Shown: positions 1-5,393, counted from the first letter of the stretch. The stretch is DNA of 5,397 bases from an uncultured Austwickia sp. (GCA_934678955.1 CAKUSI010000275.1:1-5397); one strand, 5' to 3'. Notes: generated by a model from the letters alone, not told the origin. A program made the numbers and translations.

Positions 1-351
1 CATGGCGGGCAGCCTAGGACGGAATCGCGCGGTCAGGTCCGAAGCGGGCAACCTGGGGATGAGGCGCTTGACCTGCGACGATGGGCCAGGTGCCGCGCGC
101 CAAGCCGGGCGTTGGGCGAATCCGGCTGGGGCCCATGCGGTCCGCCGTCGTTCGGGGGATTCGCGGCCGGTTCCCGGGGCATGCACCCGGTGACCGACCC
201 CACGTCGGCTCCGCTTTGAGATTGATACGGCCTCGCGCTCGGAGGACTTGTGCACGATCGGCTGCCACGGCAGGACCACACCGTGAGACAGACATCGGCT
301 CGGGTGTTTCGGAGGGTGGTCTGTCCGACCCGGCCATTAACATCACGAACC
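1..351. other. Non-coding region upstream of the lipoprotein gene
   Basis: No convincing gene is visible here on either strand. Reading frames are open, but their translations are arginine-, proline- and glycine-rich with no recognisable domain, as expected of chance frames in very GC-rich DNA. Two features may matter for the next gene. One is a GGAGG at 241-245 followed four bases later by GTG at 250. The other is a TAACAT at 338-343, which fits the actinobacterial -10 pattern TANNNT. The region is cut by the window edge, so the end of an upstream gene cannot be excluded. Confidence 0.5.
338..343 (+). promoter_or_regulatory. Possible -10 element (TAACAT) for the lipoprotein gene
   Basis: TAACAT matches the TANNNT form of actinobacterial housekeeping -10 boxes. 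It lies 8 bases before an in-frame GTG at 352, so a transcript from it would begin at or just before that codon. No good -35 hexamer is present at the usual distance (the bases around 315-320 read GGTGGT). The call rests on one short motif and its position, so it is weak. Confidence 0.25.
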
Positions 352-486
352 GTGAGCAAGACGCAAGTTCAGTCCGGCCGCTCCGGCTACGAGCAGATGG
401 TCCTGGCGGAGGGCCGGATACCCGCTGCTGACCTCACCGGCGGTCGACGCGTCCCCGGCAGCCGAGGCGCTTCCGGCATCCGACGC

Positions 487-1362
487 GTGCCAGGCGGCAG
501 GGGCATCCGAAGCGTCCGAGGCGTCCGGGCGCTCGCCGTGATCGCCCTCGCGGTGGCCTGCGCCTCCTGCGGGTCGGGCTCGGGAGTCCCCGACGGATCC
601 ACCGGCACACCAGGCGAATCCGGGCCGGGAACCGCCTCGGATGCCACTGCCATGACTCCACCCGAAGCGCTGGCGGACGCAGCCGATCCGGGTGCCACGC
701 CACGTTCGTCGGGCAACGTGTTGCCGACCGATCCCTCGAACGCACCCCCCGCCGATGGCCGACCGGCCGACAGCCGACCCACGAACGGCCCACCCGCTGC
801 CGCGCCTGCCCGCGGCGCCGTCATACGCGTCGATCCGTGGCGCGACGGCACGGACAGCCGCGCGAGCGACGCGCCCGAGCCGGCGACCGACTCCGACTTC
901 TGCCGCGGGTCGGTCACCTCGCCGCGGTCGGACGCGTACCGCTGCTTCCACGGCAGCGCCATCCGTGACCCGTGTTTCGCGGACCCGGCGGACGGGTCGC
1001 AGTACATGTGTGTCCCCGACGAGGGCACCTCCTGGATTCGGCTCCGCGGCGTGGCTGGCAGCGACCCGAACCCGGGCGGCCACCCTGACCGCGTGTTCTG
1101 GGTGCAGCTCGGCAACGGTGCGGAGTGCAAAGCGTCGAGCGGCGCCGGTCCGACGGCGCTGCCCGGCTACCAGTCCTGGGCCGGTTCCTGCACGGGCGGG
1201 CCCTGGACCATGCAGCGGCTGACGTGGCGGATCGCGGACGAGACGCCGCAGGGCACCGAGTTCCCGCTGCTGCCTGCCCCCGAAAACAACCAGTTGCTCG
1301 CGGCCGTCGAGACCGCCGAGGGTCACGTCGAACGCTTCCCGGTGGCGACGGCGTACCGCTGA
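487..1362 (+). CDS. Putative secreted lipoprotein with a C-terminal six-cysteine domain
   Basis: Probably an exported, lipid-anchored cell-envelope protein of unknown function, 291 residues from GTG 487. Residues 1-24 form a classic lipoprotein signal peptide: an arginine-rich start, then ALAVIALAVA. A lipobox cysteine follows at 25, or alternatively at 28. Residues about 29-130 are a Pro/Ala/Ser/Thr/Asp-rich linker of the kind that spans the cell wall. The C-terminal domain (about 135-291) has six cysteines, C139, C153, C163, C175, C214 and C235, which could form three disulfides outside the cell. The segment with FCRGSV, SDAYRC and DPCF resembles an uncharacterised extracellular domain I recall from actinobacterial lipoproteins and kinase ectodomains. 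The start is uncertain. The frame is open from GTG 250 (with GGAGG nearby), GTG 352 and ATG 397, but these would put 44 to 79 residues before the hydrophobic core, which is unusual for a lipoprotein. GTG 487 itself has no clear ribosome binding site. The gene stands alone and converges on the HNH gene. Confidence 0.82.
   Translation: MPGGRGIRSVRGVRALAVIALAVACASCGSGSGVPDGSTGTPGESGPGTASDATAMTPPEALADAADPGATPRSSGNVLPTDPSNAPPADGRPADSRPTNGPPAAAPARGAVIRVDPWRDGTDSRASDAPEPATDSDFCRGSVTSPRSDAYRCFHGSAIRDPCFADPADGSQYMCVPDEGTSWIRLRGVAGSDPNPGGHPDRVFWVQLGNGAECKASSGAGPTALPGYQSWAGSCTGGPWTMQRLTWRIADETPQGTEFPLLPAPENNQLLAAVETAEGHVERFPVATAYR
751..795 (+). repeat. Degenerate 15-bp repeat in the lipoprotein linker
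   Basis: Three consecutive 15-base units encode ADGRP, ADSRP and TNGPP (residues 89-103 from GTG 487). The first two units are nearly identical in DNA and the third is diverged. This is the usual way that flexible extracellular linkers grow or shrink in length. Confidence 0.55.
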
Positions 1363-1402
1363 CCGGTCCATGAACGCTCGTACCGCCCTTTCCGTGGGCC
1401 AC

Positions 1403-1422
1403 CGCACTGCGACGACAGCGCG
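1403..1422. terminator. Weak hairpin between convergent genes
   Basis: CGCACTG and CAGCGCG can pair around a 6-base loop with one mismatch, giving a GC-rich stem inside the 67-base gap between the stop codons of the lipoprotein and HNH genes. No run of T follows on either strand. It could act as a bidirectional terminator of the U-less kind proposed for actinobacteria, but the stem is short and could be chance. Confidence 0.22.
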
Positions 1423-1429
1423 CCGCGTC

Positions 1430-2890
1430 CTAGCCTGCGTCGGCCTCGGATTCTGTGGCGTCGGGTTCCACCGCCGTCTGATCGGACATCCAGCCGTCAC
1501 CCATCAGCGGTGGAGCCTTGGATCGGTACTGTCGCCCCTCCGGCGTCTGGACCACGATTGAGTGGGGATTCGTGCTGGTCACGGTGTGCCGCCAGCCGGG
1601 GGATTCCTTGGTCTGATTGCAGCGCTGGCAGAGACCTGCGCCGTTGGTGAAGCTGGTCGGTCCATCGTCGCGGTGCCGATGGACGTGGTCGCCGTCGCTG
1701 ATCGGCGCGTCGCAGTACGGGGTGCGGCAGGTGCCGTCGCGCAGCATTACCATCGCCCGCAGCTGCCCGGCGAAGACGCGTCGGCGCGAGTCCATGCCGA
1801 CGAGGTCGCGGCCGGTGGGGTCGGTGTAGAGGCGAGGCAGCCATACGGTGGCCTTCTCGTCGCGGAGCCAAGCCCGGGCGGTCTGCGCGGGTACGGGTCC
1901 GTGGCCGGGCATCCAGGCCGGCTCGTCCGCTGATCGGGCGGGGTCGCCGGTGCCGAGGAGCGCACGGTCGGTCATGACCAGCTGCACCTCCACGGGCGCG
2001 GGCTCCGCGACGTTGCGACCCGTCAGGCGGGATATCGCGGCGTCGGCCATGATCGCGCCCCGGCCCCGCCCCTCGGGGAGCTCCCGGGTCTGCTCCCCGG
2101 TGGCGTCGGTCCGCCAGGCCGTGCCGGCCGTCACCGAACCCGCGTGGTGGTGCAGCGCCCCGAATGCTGCGACCGCCTCCTTCGTCGGGGCCAGCACCGT
2201 CAGGTAGGCCATGCCGTCCGGCGCCGGCCGCACGCTCACCCGGCGGGAGGCGACTGCAGCCTCGCGACGGGCCACGATGGCGGCGGCGTCGAGTTGGGCC
2301 GCCATGCGCCGCGCCGCCCGTTCGATGCCCTTCACGCCGAGTTCGCGCAGTTGCGGGCCGAGGGCCGCGTCCACGCGTTGCCGGTCCTCCAGCGTCAGCG
2401 TCGCCGTGTCACGGACCATCACGGTGGCGCCCCACTCGGACACGTCGCCCGCGTCGAGGGCGGCCAGGGTCTGCGGCATCTCACGGGTGAGCGCCTTTGA
2501 AAGCCCCACGAGCCGATCCCCGCGCCAGGGGGATTCGCGGCGGGCGAGGGCGACTTGGGAGCCGACCGACCGGGTGATCTTCGCGCGCTCCTCGCGCGAT
2601 GTCGCCTCGGCCTCGCGCTCGGCGGCGATCGCGGCGGTGAGCCGGGCCTGCGCGGCGGCCGCCGACGCCTTGAGGCGCTCCAGCTCGGCGATGAGATCGA
2701 GGCTGTCCCCGTCGGGGGTCGCGGTCGCGCCGGGCGAGCCTACTCGGGTCAGCCAGCCGCGCAGCATCGCCACGATGATGTGGGCGTTATCCGGGGGGCG
2801 AGGTTCCTGCCCCTGGCACAAGTCGGTCCACGTCATCTCCTCGGGGTCGTCACCCCGGGGAAATGTGGCGAAGATGACCGCTCCCGACAT
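1430..2890 (-). CDS. DUF222 (13E12 repeat family) HNH endonuclease
   Basis: A 486-residue protein of the DUF222/13E12 family, with an N-terminal helical DUF222 region and a C-terminal HNH nuclease domain. Members are common in Actinomycetota, often in many copies per genome. They are presumed to be metal-dependent DNA endonucleases, but the substrate and physiological role are unknown. DUF222 covers roughly residues 60-320, beginning with an Ala/Glu/Arg-rich helix (LIAELERLKASAAAAQARL). The HNH domain spans about 380-435. C388 and C393 (CRTPYC) and C421 and C424 (LCQRCN) form a four-cysteine zinc site, and D401-H402, N416 and N425 sit at the active-site positions. The GLCxxCNxxKExPGW ending is typical of the family, and all key residues are present. 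The tail is acidic (VEPDATESEADAG). The length is normal for the family. ATG 2890 is supported by a promoter placed for leaderless transcription. No obvious partner gene adjoins it. Confidence 0.93.
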   Translation of the reverse strand: MSGAVIFATFPRGDDPEEMTWTDLCQGQEPRPPDNAHIIVAMLRGWLTRVGSPGATATPDGDSLDLIAELERLKASAAAAQARLTAAIAAEREAEATSREERAKITRSVGSQVALARRESPWRGDRLVGLSKALTREMPQTLAALDAGDVSEWGATVMVRDTATLTLEDRQRVDAALGPQLRELGVKGIERAARRMAAQLDAAAIVARREAAVASRRVSVRPAPDGMAYLTVLAPTKEAVAAFGALHHHAGSVTAGTAWRTDATGEQTRELPEGRGRGAIMADAAISRLTGRNVAEPAPVEVQLVMTDRALLGTGDPARSADEPAWMPGHGPVPAQTARAWLRDEKATVWLPRLYTDPTGRDLVGMDSRRRVFAGQLRAMVMLRDGTCRTPYCDAPISDGDHVHRHRDDGPTSFTNGAGLCQRCNQTKESPGWRHTVTSTNPHSIVVQTPEGRQYRSKAPPLMGDGWMSDQTAVEPDATESEADAG

Positions 2891-2896
2891 GTCGCC

Positions 2897-2925
2897 ATCC
2901 TATCGTTGTGGCCCTGCCCAGGCAA
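2897..2925 (-). promoter_or_regulatory. Leaderless sigma-70-type promoter of the HNH gene
   Basis: Read leftward, TTGCCT (2920-2925) is followed after exactly 17 bases by TAGGAT (2897-2902). Each hexamer matches the TTGACA/TATAAT consensus at four of six positions, including the key TTG, TA and final T. Only six bases separate the -10 box from the ATG at 2890, so transcription would start at about the A of the start codon. Leaderless mRNAs are frequent in Actinobacteria, which fits the lack of room for a Shine-Dalgarno leader. Confidence 0.65.
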
Positions 2926-3268
2926 TACATGTGTTCGAAGTTCACCGACTGTGAGCTGCGCATATTGGTTGCTTGGCGTTTCGAGATCCATGGGCGCGAC
3001 GACGAGTACGACGACCTGGGTGAGCACAGATGAGCACTCGCACAAGACCTGCAACCGGCCGGCCGGGATATCGCGCTGAACGGGGATGAGCCACCCACGC
3101 CGCGCTGTCGTTGGTTCCATGATGTGTGCACGCAAACACCCGAGTACGTCATCGTGCGGGGTCGTGGTGAGGACGCCAGCGCCGAGACGTATTGCGTCCG
3201 TGGGCCGGAGGGTGGGCCAGAGGGTGGGGCGCGAAGCAGACTGGAGTGAGTGTGGCTCCGCGGAAGCA
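2926..3268. other. Intergenic region between the HNH gene and the toxin-antitoxin locus
   Basis: No supported gene. The stretch from about 2926 to 3000 is visibly less GC-rich than the rest of the window. Further along are the palindromic run CCGGCCGGCCGG at 3055-3066, a 10-base-spaced repeat of TGAGCAC at 3021-3037, and a 12-base tandem repeat at 3200-3230. Frames that run through here, including the extension of the antitoxin frame back to 3086, do not look like protein and lack ribosome binding sites. Confidence 0.55.
3200..3230 (+). repeat. 12-bp tandem repeat, about 2.5 copies
   Basis: GTGGGCCGGAGG (3200-3211) is followed directly by GTGGGCCAGAGG (3212-3223), which differs at one base, and then by a partial third copy GTGGGGC (3224-3230). 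It lies about 40 bases before the antitoxin operator. It may be a slippage product or a set of phased protein sites. Nothing in the sequence decides between these. Confidence 0.7.
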
Positions 3269-3296
3269 CTCCTAGATATCGTGGGATATCTAGGAG
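3269..3296 (+). promoter_or_regulatory. Perfect 12-bp inverted repeat: operator overlapping the vapB ribosome binding site
   Basis: CTCCTAGATATC, a four-base spacer (GTGG), then GATATCTAGGAG: a perfect inverted repeat in a GC-rich setting, ending 8 bases before the antitoxin GTG. Ribbon-helix-helix antitoxins and their toxin complexes normally bind such palindromes at their own promoter, so this is very likely the autoregulatory operator (inference from family). The right arm contains most of the AGGAGG ribosome binding site, and the left arm contains its complement CTCCT. If the transcript includes both arms, the folded RNA would hide the ribosome binding site. TATCGT at 3277-3282, inside the palindrome, could be the -10 box; no good -35 is visible. 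Confidence 0.8.
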
Positions 3297-3297
3297 G
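3292..3297 (+). promoter_or_regulatory. Strong ribosome binding site (AGGAGG) fixing the vapB start
   Basis: A full AGGAGG stands seven bases before GTG 3305, the ideal spacing. This decides the antitoxin start, although the frame is open upstream to 3086. It is one of the few full-length consensus ribosome binding sites in the window. Confidence 0.9.
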
Positions 3298-3304
3298 CGA
3301 TCAC

Positions 3305-3526
3305 GTGGCCGACATCCTGATCCGCAACTTCCCCGCCGATGAATTGGCGCTACTCGACGAGCAGGCTCAGCGAGTGGGTGTGTCGCGGTCTGAGTACCTT
3401 CGCCGGCACCTGTCGCGGCAGGCCCGCCGATCGCAGGACCCCGTCACGGGTGCCGACCTGCAGGTTCTTGCTGAGCTGATCCCTGACTTGGCGGACGACG
3501 ACGTCATGCGTGATGCCTGGTCATGA
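3305..3526 (+). CDS. vapB: VapB-type ribbon-helix-helix antitoxin
   Basis: A 73-residue antitoxin of a type II toxin-antitoxin system. The N-terminal half is a ribbon-helix-helix DNA-binding fold: strand DILIRNFP (3-10), first helix about 11-23, the turn GVSRS, and second helix EYLRRHL (30-36). As a dimer it should bind the palindrome just upstream and repress its own operon. The C-terminal part (about 49-73, ending [13 protein letters not shown]) matches the acidic/aromatic tail by which VapB proteins grip and inhibit the PIN ribonuclease VapC. Length and motifs are complete, so the protein looks functional. Its stop overlaps the toxin ATG (ATGA), the usual translational coupling. Codon use is softer than in neighbours (for example GAA TTG GCG CTA), a hint of transfer. 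Its own toxin is broken, so it may now act only as a repressor or as an inhibitor of related toxins elsewhere (inference). Confidence 0.92.
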   Translation: MADILIRNFPADELALLDEQAQRVGVSRSEYLRRHLSRQARRSQDPVTGADLQVLAELIPDLADDDVMRDAWS

Positions 3527-3663
3527 GGTCGTGGCTCATCCATAAGTCGGCGTTGGTCCGGTTGGCGACCAGTCCGGATGCGCAGGAGTGGGCGCGCCGC
3601 ATCGAGCGCGGACGTGTGGGCATCACGACGGTGACGCGGCTGGAAGTCGGCCGGCTGACGTGA
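3523..3663 (+). pseudogene. vapC: Truncated VapC-type PIN ribonuclease toxin, N-terminal part only
   Basis: Forty-six codons starting at the ATG that overlaps the vapB stop. VapC toxins are PIN-domain RNases of about 130-140 residues that cut tRNA or other RNA using a cluster of acidic residues. The sequence [20 protein letters not shown] followed by [18 protein letters not shown] is clearly the first third of this family. Two defects stand out. Where the family has WLIDKSALVRL, residue 7 here is His (codon CAT; GAT would be Asp), removing the first catalytic acidic residue. The frame then hits TGA at 3661, right after the second acidic motif (E41). None of the three frames beyond 3663 continues VapC homology, so the missing two thirds are deleted rather than frameshifted. 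An active RNase is very unlikely. A short peptide able to bind VapB remains possible. Confidence 0.88.
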
Positions 3664-3676
3664 ACGAAGCGGGGGT

Positions 3677-3693
3677 GGGCCCGCTGGTGGGCC
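3677..3693. terminator. Small GC hairpin between the convergent toxin remnants
   Basis: GGCCC (3678-3682) and GGGCC (3689-3693) pair around a six-base loop, 14 bases after the truncated toxin's stop. No T-run follows on the plus strand. It may terminate the vapBC transcript, but a five-base-pair stem in DNA this GC-rich is weak evidence. Confidence 0.22.
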
Positions 3694-3712
3694 TTCCTCG
3701 GGGGGATCGCTC

Positions 3713-4105
3713 TTATCGAGGACGAGGATCGTACGGGGCGTCCCAGGGGTTGAGGACGCTCGCGCCGGCTCGTTCGAAGTCGGCGGTGTTGCGCGTCACG
3801 ACGGTGAGTTGGTGGGCCAGGGCGGTGCCGGCGATCAGCGCGCCGTGGTTGGGGGCTGGGTCGGGGTCGTGCAGCGGGGCCACGTGCCGTGCGGCTTCCA
3901 GGTCGAGCGGCAGGATTCGACCGGAGAACGCCGTGAGGACGCGCGTTTCGAACCAGCGCGCCAAGGCTGCGCCCTGTGCGGGGTCTTGACGCGATCGGCG
4001 GAGGATGCCGATCTCGGTCTCGATGAAGGTGACCACGCTGAGCGCGAGGTCGGCGGTGGCCTGCTGGGAAGCCCACTGCTTGACGCGGGGATCGCCGTGC
4101 TTACC
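3713..4105 (-). pseudogene. N-terminally truncated PIN-domain toxin (VapC/FitB-like)
   Basis: The frame is open for 130 codons after a TAA at 4106-4108. Homology to FitB-like VapC toxins is visible almost from its first residues: GDPRVKQWASQQ (4-15), ALSVVTFIETEIGI (21-34), GRILPLDLEAARHVAPL (62-78), then ALIAGTALAHQLTVVTRNTADF (89-110) and SVLNPW (116-121). Such proteins are RNases of about 140 residues that begin with a (L)LDTNVxSE motif carrying the first catalytic aspartate. Here that beginning is absent and no upstream frame supplies it. The third acidic site, normally D in VADALIAATA, is glycine (G88, codon GGC). The second acidic motif (E29/E31) and the TRNTADF region survive. A gene finder might start it at GTG 4036, but that drops conserved sequence and lacks a ribosome binding site. 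No matching antitoxin gene is present. It is almost certainly non-functional as a nuclease. Confidence 0.8.
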
Positions 4106-4115
4106 TTAGCGTCCG

Positions 4116-5072
4116 TCACGGGAGATCCCATGGCGGGTGGGCCGTGGCCCGAGGCTCGCAGAGGGGCGGAAACCGGGAGGTCTCATGCGGGTCTGGCCCG
4201 AAGGGCGCGCGGGCGTAGTCGGTGAACTCGTGGCGCCAGTCCTCGCTCAGGGCGAGGGGTGTGGTGGCGCGGGAGTTGTATGAGGCCGCGAAGCGGGTCA
4301 GGAACGCCAGGGGGTGGCTCATGAGGTCGTGACTGGTGGCGATGTGCAGCAGCCAGCCGTCGGAGCGGATGGCGGTGCGTCGAGAGGTGTCGTGGGCGCG
4401 TTGGCGGCGGCCCCGGTGGTGTTCTCCGTCGTACTCGGCGCCCACGCGCAGCTCCCTGTAGCCCAGATCGATGCGCCACGTCCCGTCTGTGTCCCACGGG
4501 ATTTCGCGGGCGCTGGCCTCACCTTGCGTGGCGGCTCGGCGGGGGACCGGGATCTGCAGGTCGGGTTTGGGGAATCCGGCCAGGATCAGCAGGAGGCGCA
4601 TCCGGGATTCCATGGCCGATTCGGCGCCCAGGCGCGCCATGGCCACGGCTTGGTGCAGGCGGCGCAGCTGGACCCGCTGTTCGGCGGCGCGGGTGCGGAC
4701 GGCATGCAGGCCGTGCGGGTCCTGGCGCAGGAGGCTGTCGGTGAGCGGCAGCAGGTCGACCAGCCGCAGGCTGCGGGCCAGGTCGACGACGGCCTGCGCT
4801 GGGTGGGCCACGGGCAGGCCGCCGAGGGTGGTGACCCAGGCGTCGTAGTGGCCGCGGTGGACGGTGATCCCGGGCGGGGGAGCGCGGCGTGCGCGGGGTG
4901 GCACGGCCAGGTGGATGGTCGGCGAAGGCGGGGGCCACAGGCCGTGCAGGGCGGCGGCGGTGTGGTGACTGATGTATGAGCCGTGCGGCGCCCGTGAGAT
5001 GGCGTCCTGGGCGCGCTGGTAGCGGTCGTTCAGGTAGTCCTGGGTGACGTAGAGATCGTCCGTTGGGCGCAT
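4116..5072 (-). CDS. AbiEi-like / DUF559 putative nuclease
   Basis: A 318-residue protein of a family widespread in Actinomycetota, often labelled as type IV toxin-antitoxin AbiEi-family or DUF559-domain protein. Residues about 5-100 resemble the AbiEi module: a helical start, then ISHHTAAALHGLWPP (34-48), GITVHRG (68-74) and GGLPVAHPAQAVVDLAR (84-100). Residues about 148-262 look like a DUF559/Vsr-like PD-(D/E)XK nuclease: ESAMESRMRLLLILAG (151-166), RIDLGY with D202, GAEYDGEHH with E213 and D215, then RRTAIRSDGWLLHIATSHDL (231-250). The D...E-x-D arrangement is intact. The substrate is unknown; family resemblance suggests nucleic acid, and a defence or repair role is inference. ATG 5072 gives the expected N-terminus but has no clear ribosome binding site. 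The stop lies only 10 bases before the open frame of the broken PIN toxin, on the same strand. No AbiEii toxin is adjacent. Confidence 0.88.
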   Translation of the reverse strand: MRPTDDLYVTQDYLNDRYQRAQDAISRAPHGSYISHHTAAALHGLWPPPSPTIHLAVPPRARRAPPPGITVHRGHYDAWVTTLGGLPVAHPAQAVVDLARSLRLVDLLPLTDSLLRQDPHGLHAVRTRAAEQRVQLRRLHQAVAMARLGAESAMESRMRLLLILAGFPKPDLQIPVPRRAATQGEASAREIPWDTDGTWRIDLGYRELRVGAEYDGEHHRGRRQRAHDTSRRTAIRSDGWLLHIATSHDLMSHPLAFLTRFAASYNSRATTPLALSEDWRHEFTDYARAPFGPDPHETSRFPPLCEPRATAHPPWDLP

Positions 5073-5123
5073 GTGACCACGCTGGCTGACGGGGGCCTGG
5101 ATCGCGACGAGCGTCCGGTCGCC

Positions 5124-5160
5124 TGTGGATGACGCGAGCGCGCGGGCGGGGTGTGGATAC
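5124..5160 (+). promoter_or_regulatory. Two DnaA-box-like sites in direct orientation
   Basis: TGTGGATGA (5124-5132) and TGTGGATAC (5152-5160) each match the DnaA-box consensus TGTGGATAA at eight of nine positions. They face the same way, 28 bases apart. I noticed no other TGTGGAT in the window. No origin genes are nearby, so they could be DnaA regulatory sites or chance matches. Confidence 0.3.
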
Positions 5161-5288
5161 TGCGACGAGTCCCGCGCTCCGCGACGCCGTGGGCCTGCCC
5201 GATTCCGGGGTGGGGACGGGCGCGATTTCGTTCACTTCGCGGCCGGGATCTGGCCCTCCCTGGGGGAGAGTTCGTGCCTCGGGTCGCG

Positions 5289-5353
5289 TTTCGCGCCGTG
5301 GCGCGAGGTTCGTACGCGGCCTCGCCTCTCGTACGGAGCGCCACGGCGCGAAA
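5289..5353. repeat. 16-bp perfect inverted repeat with 33-base spacer
   Basis: TTTCGCGCCGTGGCGC (5289-5304) is matched exactly by its reverse complement at 5338-5353. The arms are themselves near-palindromes: 5291-5306 reads TCGCGCC-GT-GGCGCGA. The DNA or RNA could therefore form either one long stem or two small hairpins. The spacer contains CGTACG twice. No T-run adjoins either arm, which argues against an ordinary terminator. A two-site operator or a dispersed palindromic repeat is possible. Confidence 0.75.
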
Positions 5354-5357
5354 GATC

Positions 5358-5393
5358 CCGAGGTGGGGGCTCTACGCCGGATGGGGACCTCGG
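5358..5393. repeat. 7-bp inverted repeat next to the large one
   Basis: CCGAGGT (5358-5364) and ACCTCGG (5387-5393) are exact reverse complements with 22 bases between them. They start five bases after the 16-bp inverted repeat. The short arm means chance is possible; the adjacency makes a joint structure plausible. Confidence 0.35.

Noticed and set aside
343..1500. A 385-codon minus-strand frame across the lipoprotein gene
   Set aside because: It is rich in Arg, Gly and Ala and has no motifs. The plus strand has a signal peptide, lipobox and ordered cysteine domain, so the minus frame is a shadow.
1562..2954. Long plus-strand reading frames opposite the HNH gene (for example 1562-1933 and 2211-2954)
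   Set aside because: They are antisense shadows produced by the GC-rich third positions of the real gene. The translations are Ala/Arg/Ser-rich with no domain, while the minus strand carries a full DUF222-HNH protein.
2029..3075. CGGGATATCGCG present both inside the HNH gene (about 2029-2040) and at 3064-3075
   Set aside because: A single shared 12-mer is about what chance gives for a 5.4-kb window compared with itself, and one copy is ordinary coding sequence.
3086..3304. An N-terminal extension of the antitoxin starting at ATG 3086
   Set aside because: The added 73 residues do not look like protein and would run through the operator palindrome. AGGAGG seven bases before GTG 3305 marks the real start.
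3523..4105. The idea that the two PIN fragments are halves of one inverted toxin gene
   Set aside because: Both fragments include the second acidic motif (TTVTRLEVG versus SVVTFIETEIG) and they belong to different subfamilies, so they overlap rather than complement each other.
4314..4979. A 221-codon plus-strand frame opposite the AbiEi-like gene
   Set aside because: The translation is low in complexity (Gly, Gln, Val, Asp) and unlike any family I know. The opposite strand encodes a motif-complete protein.
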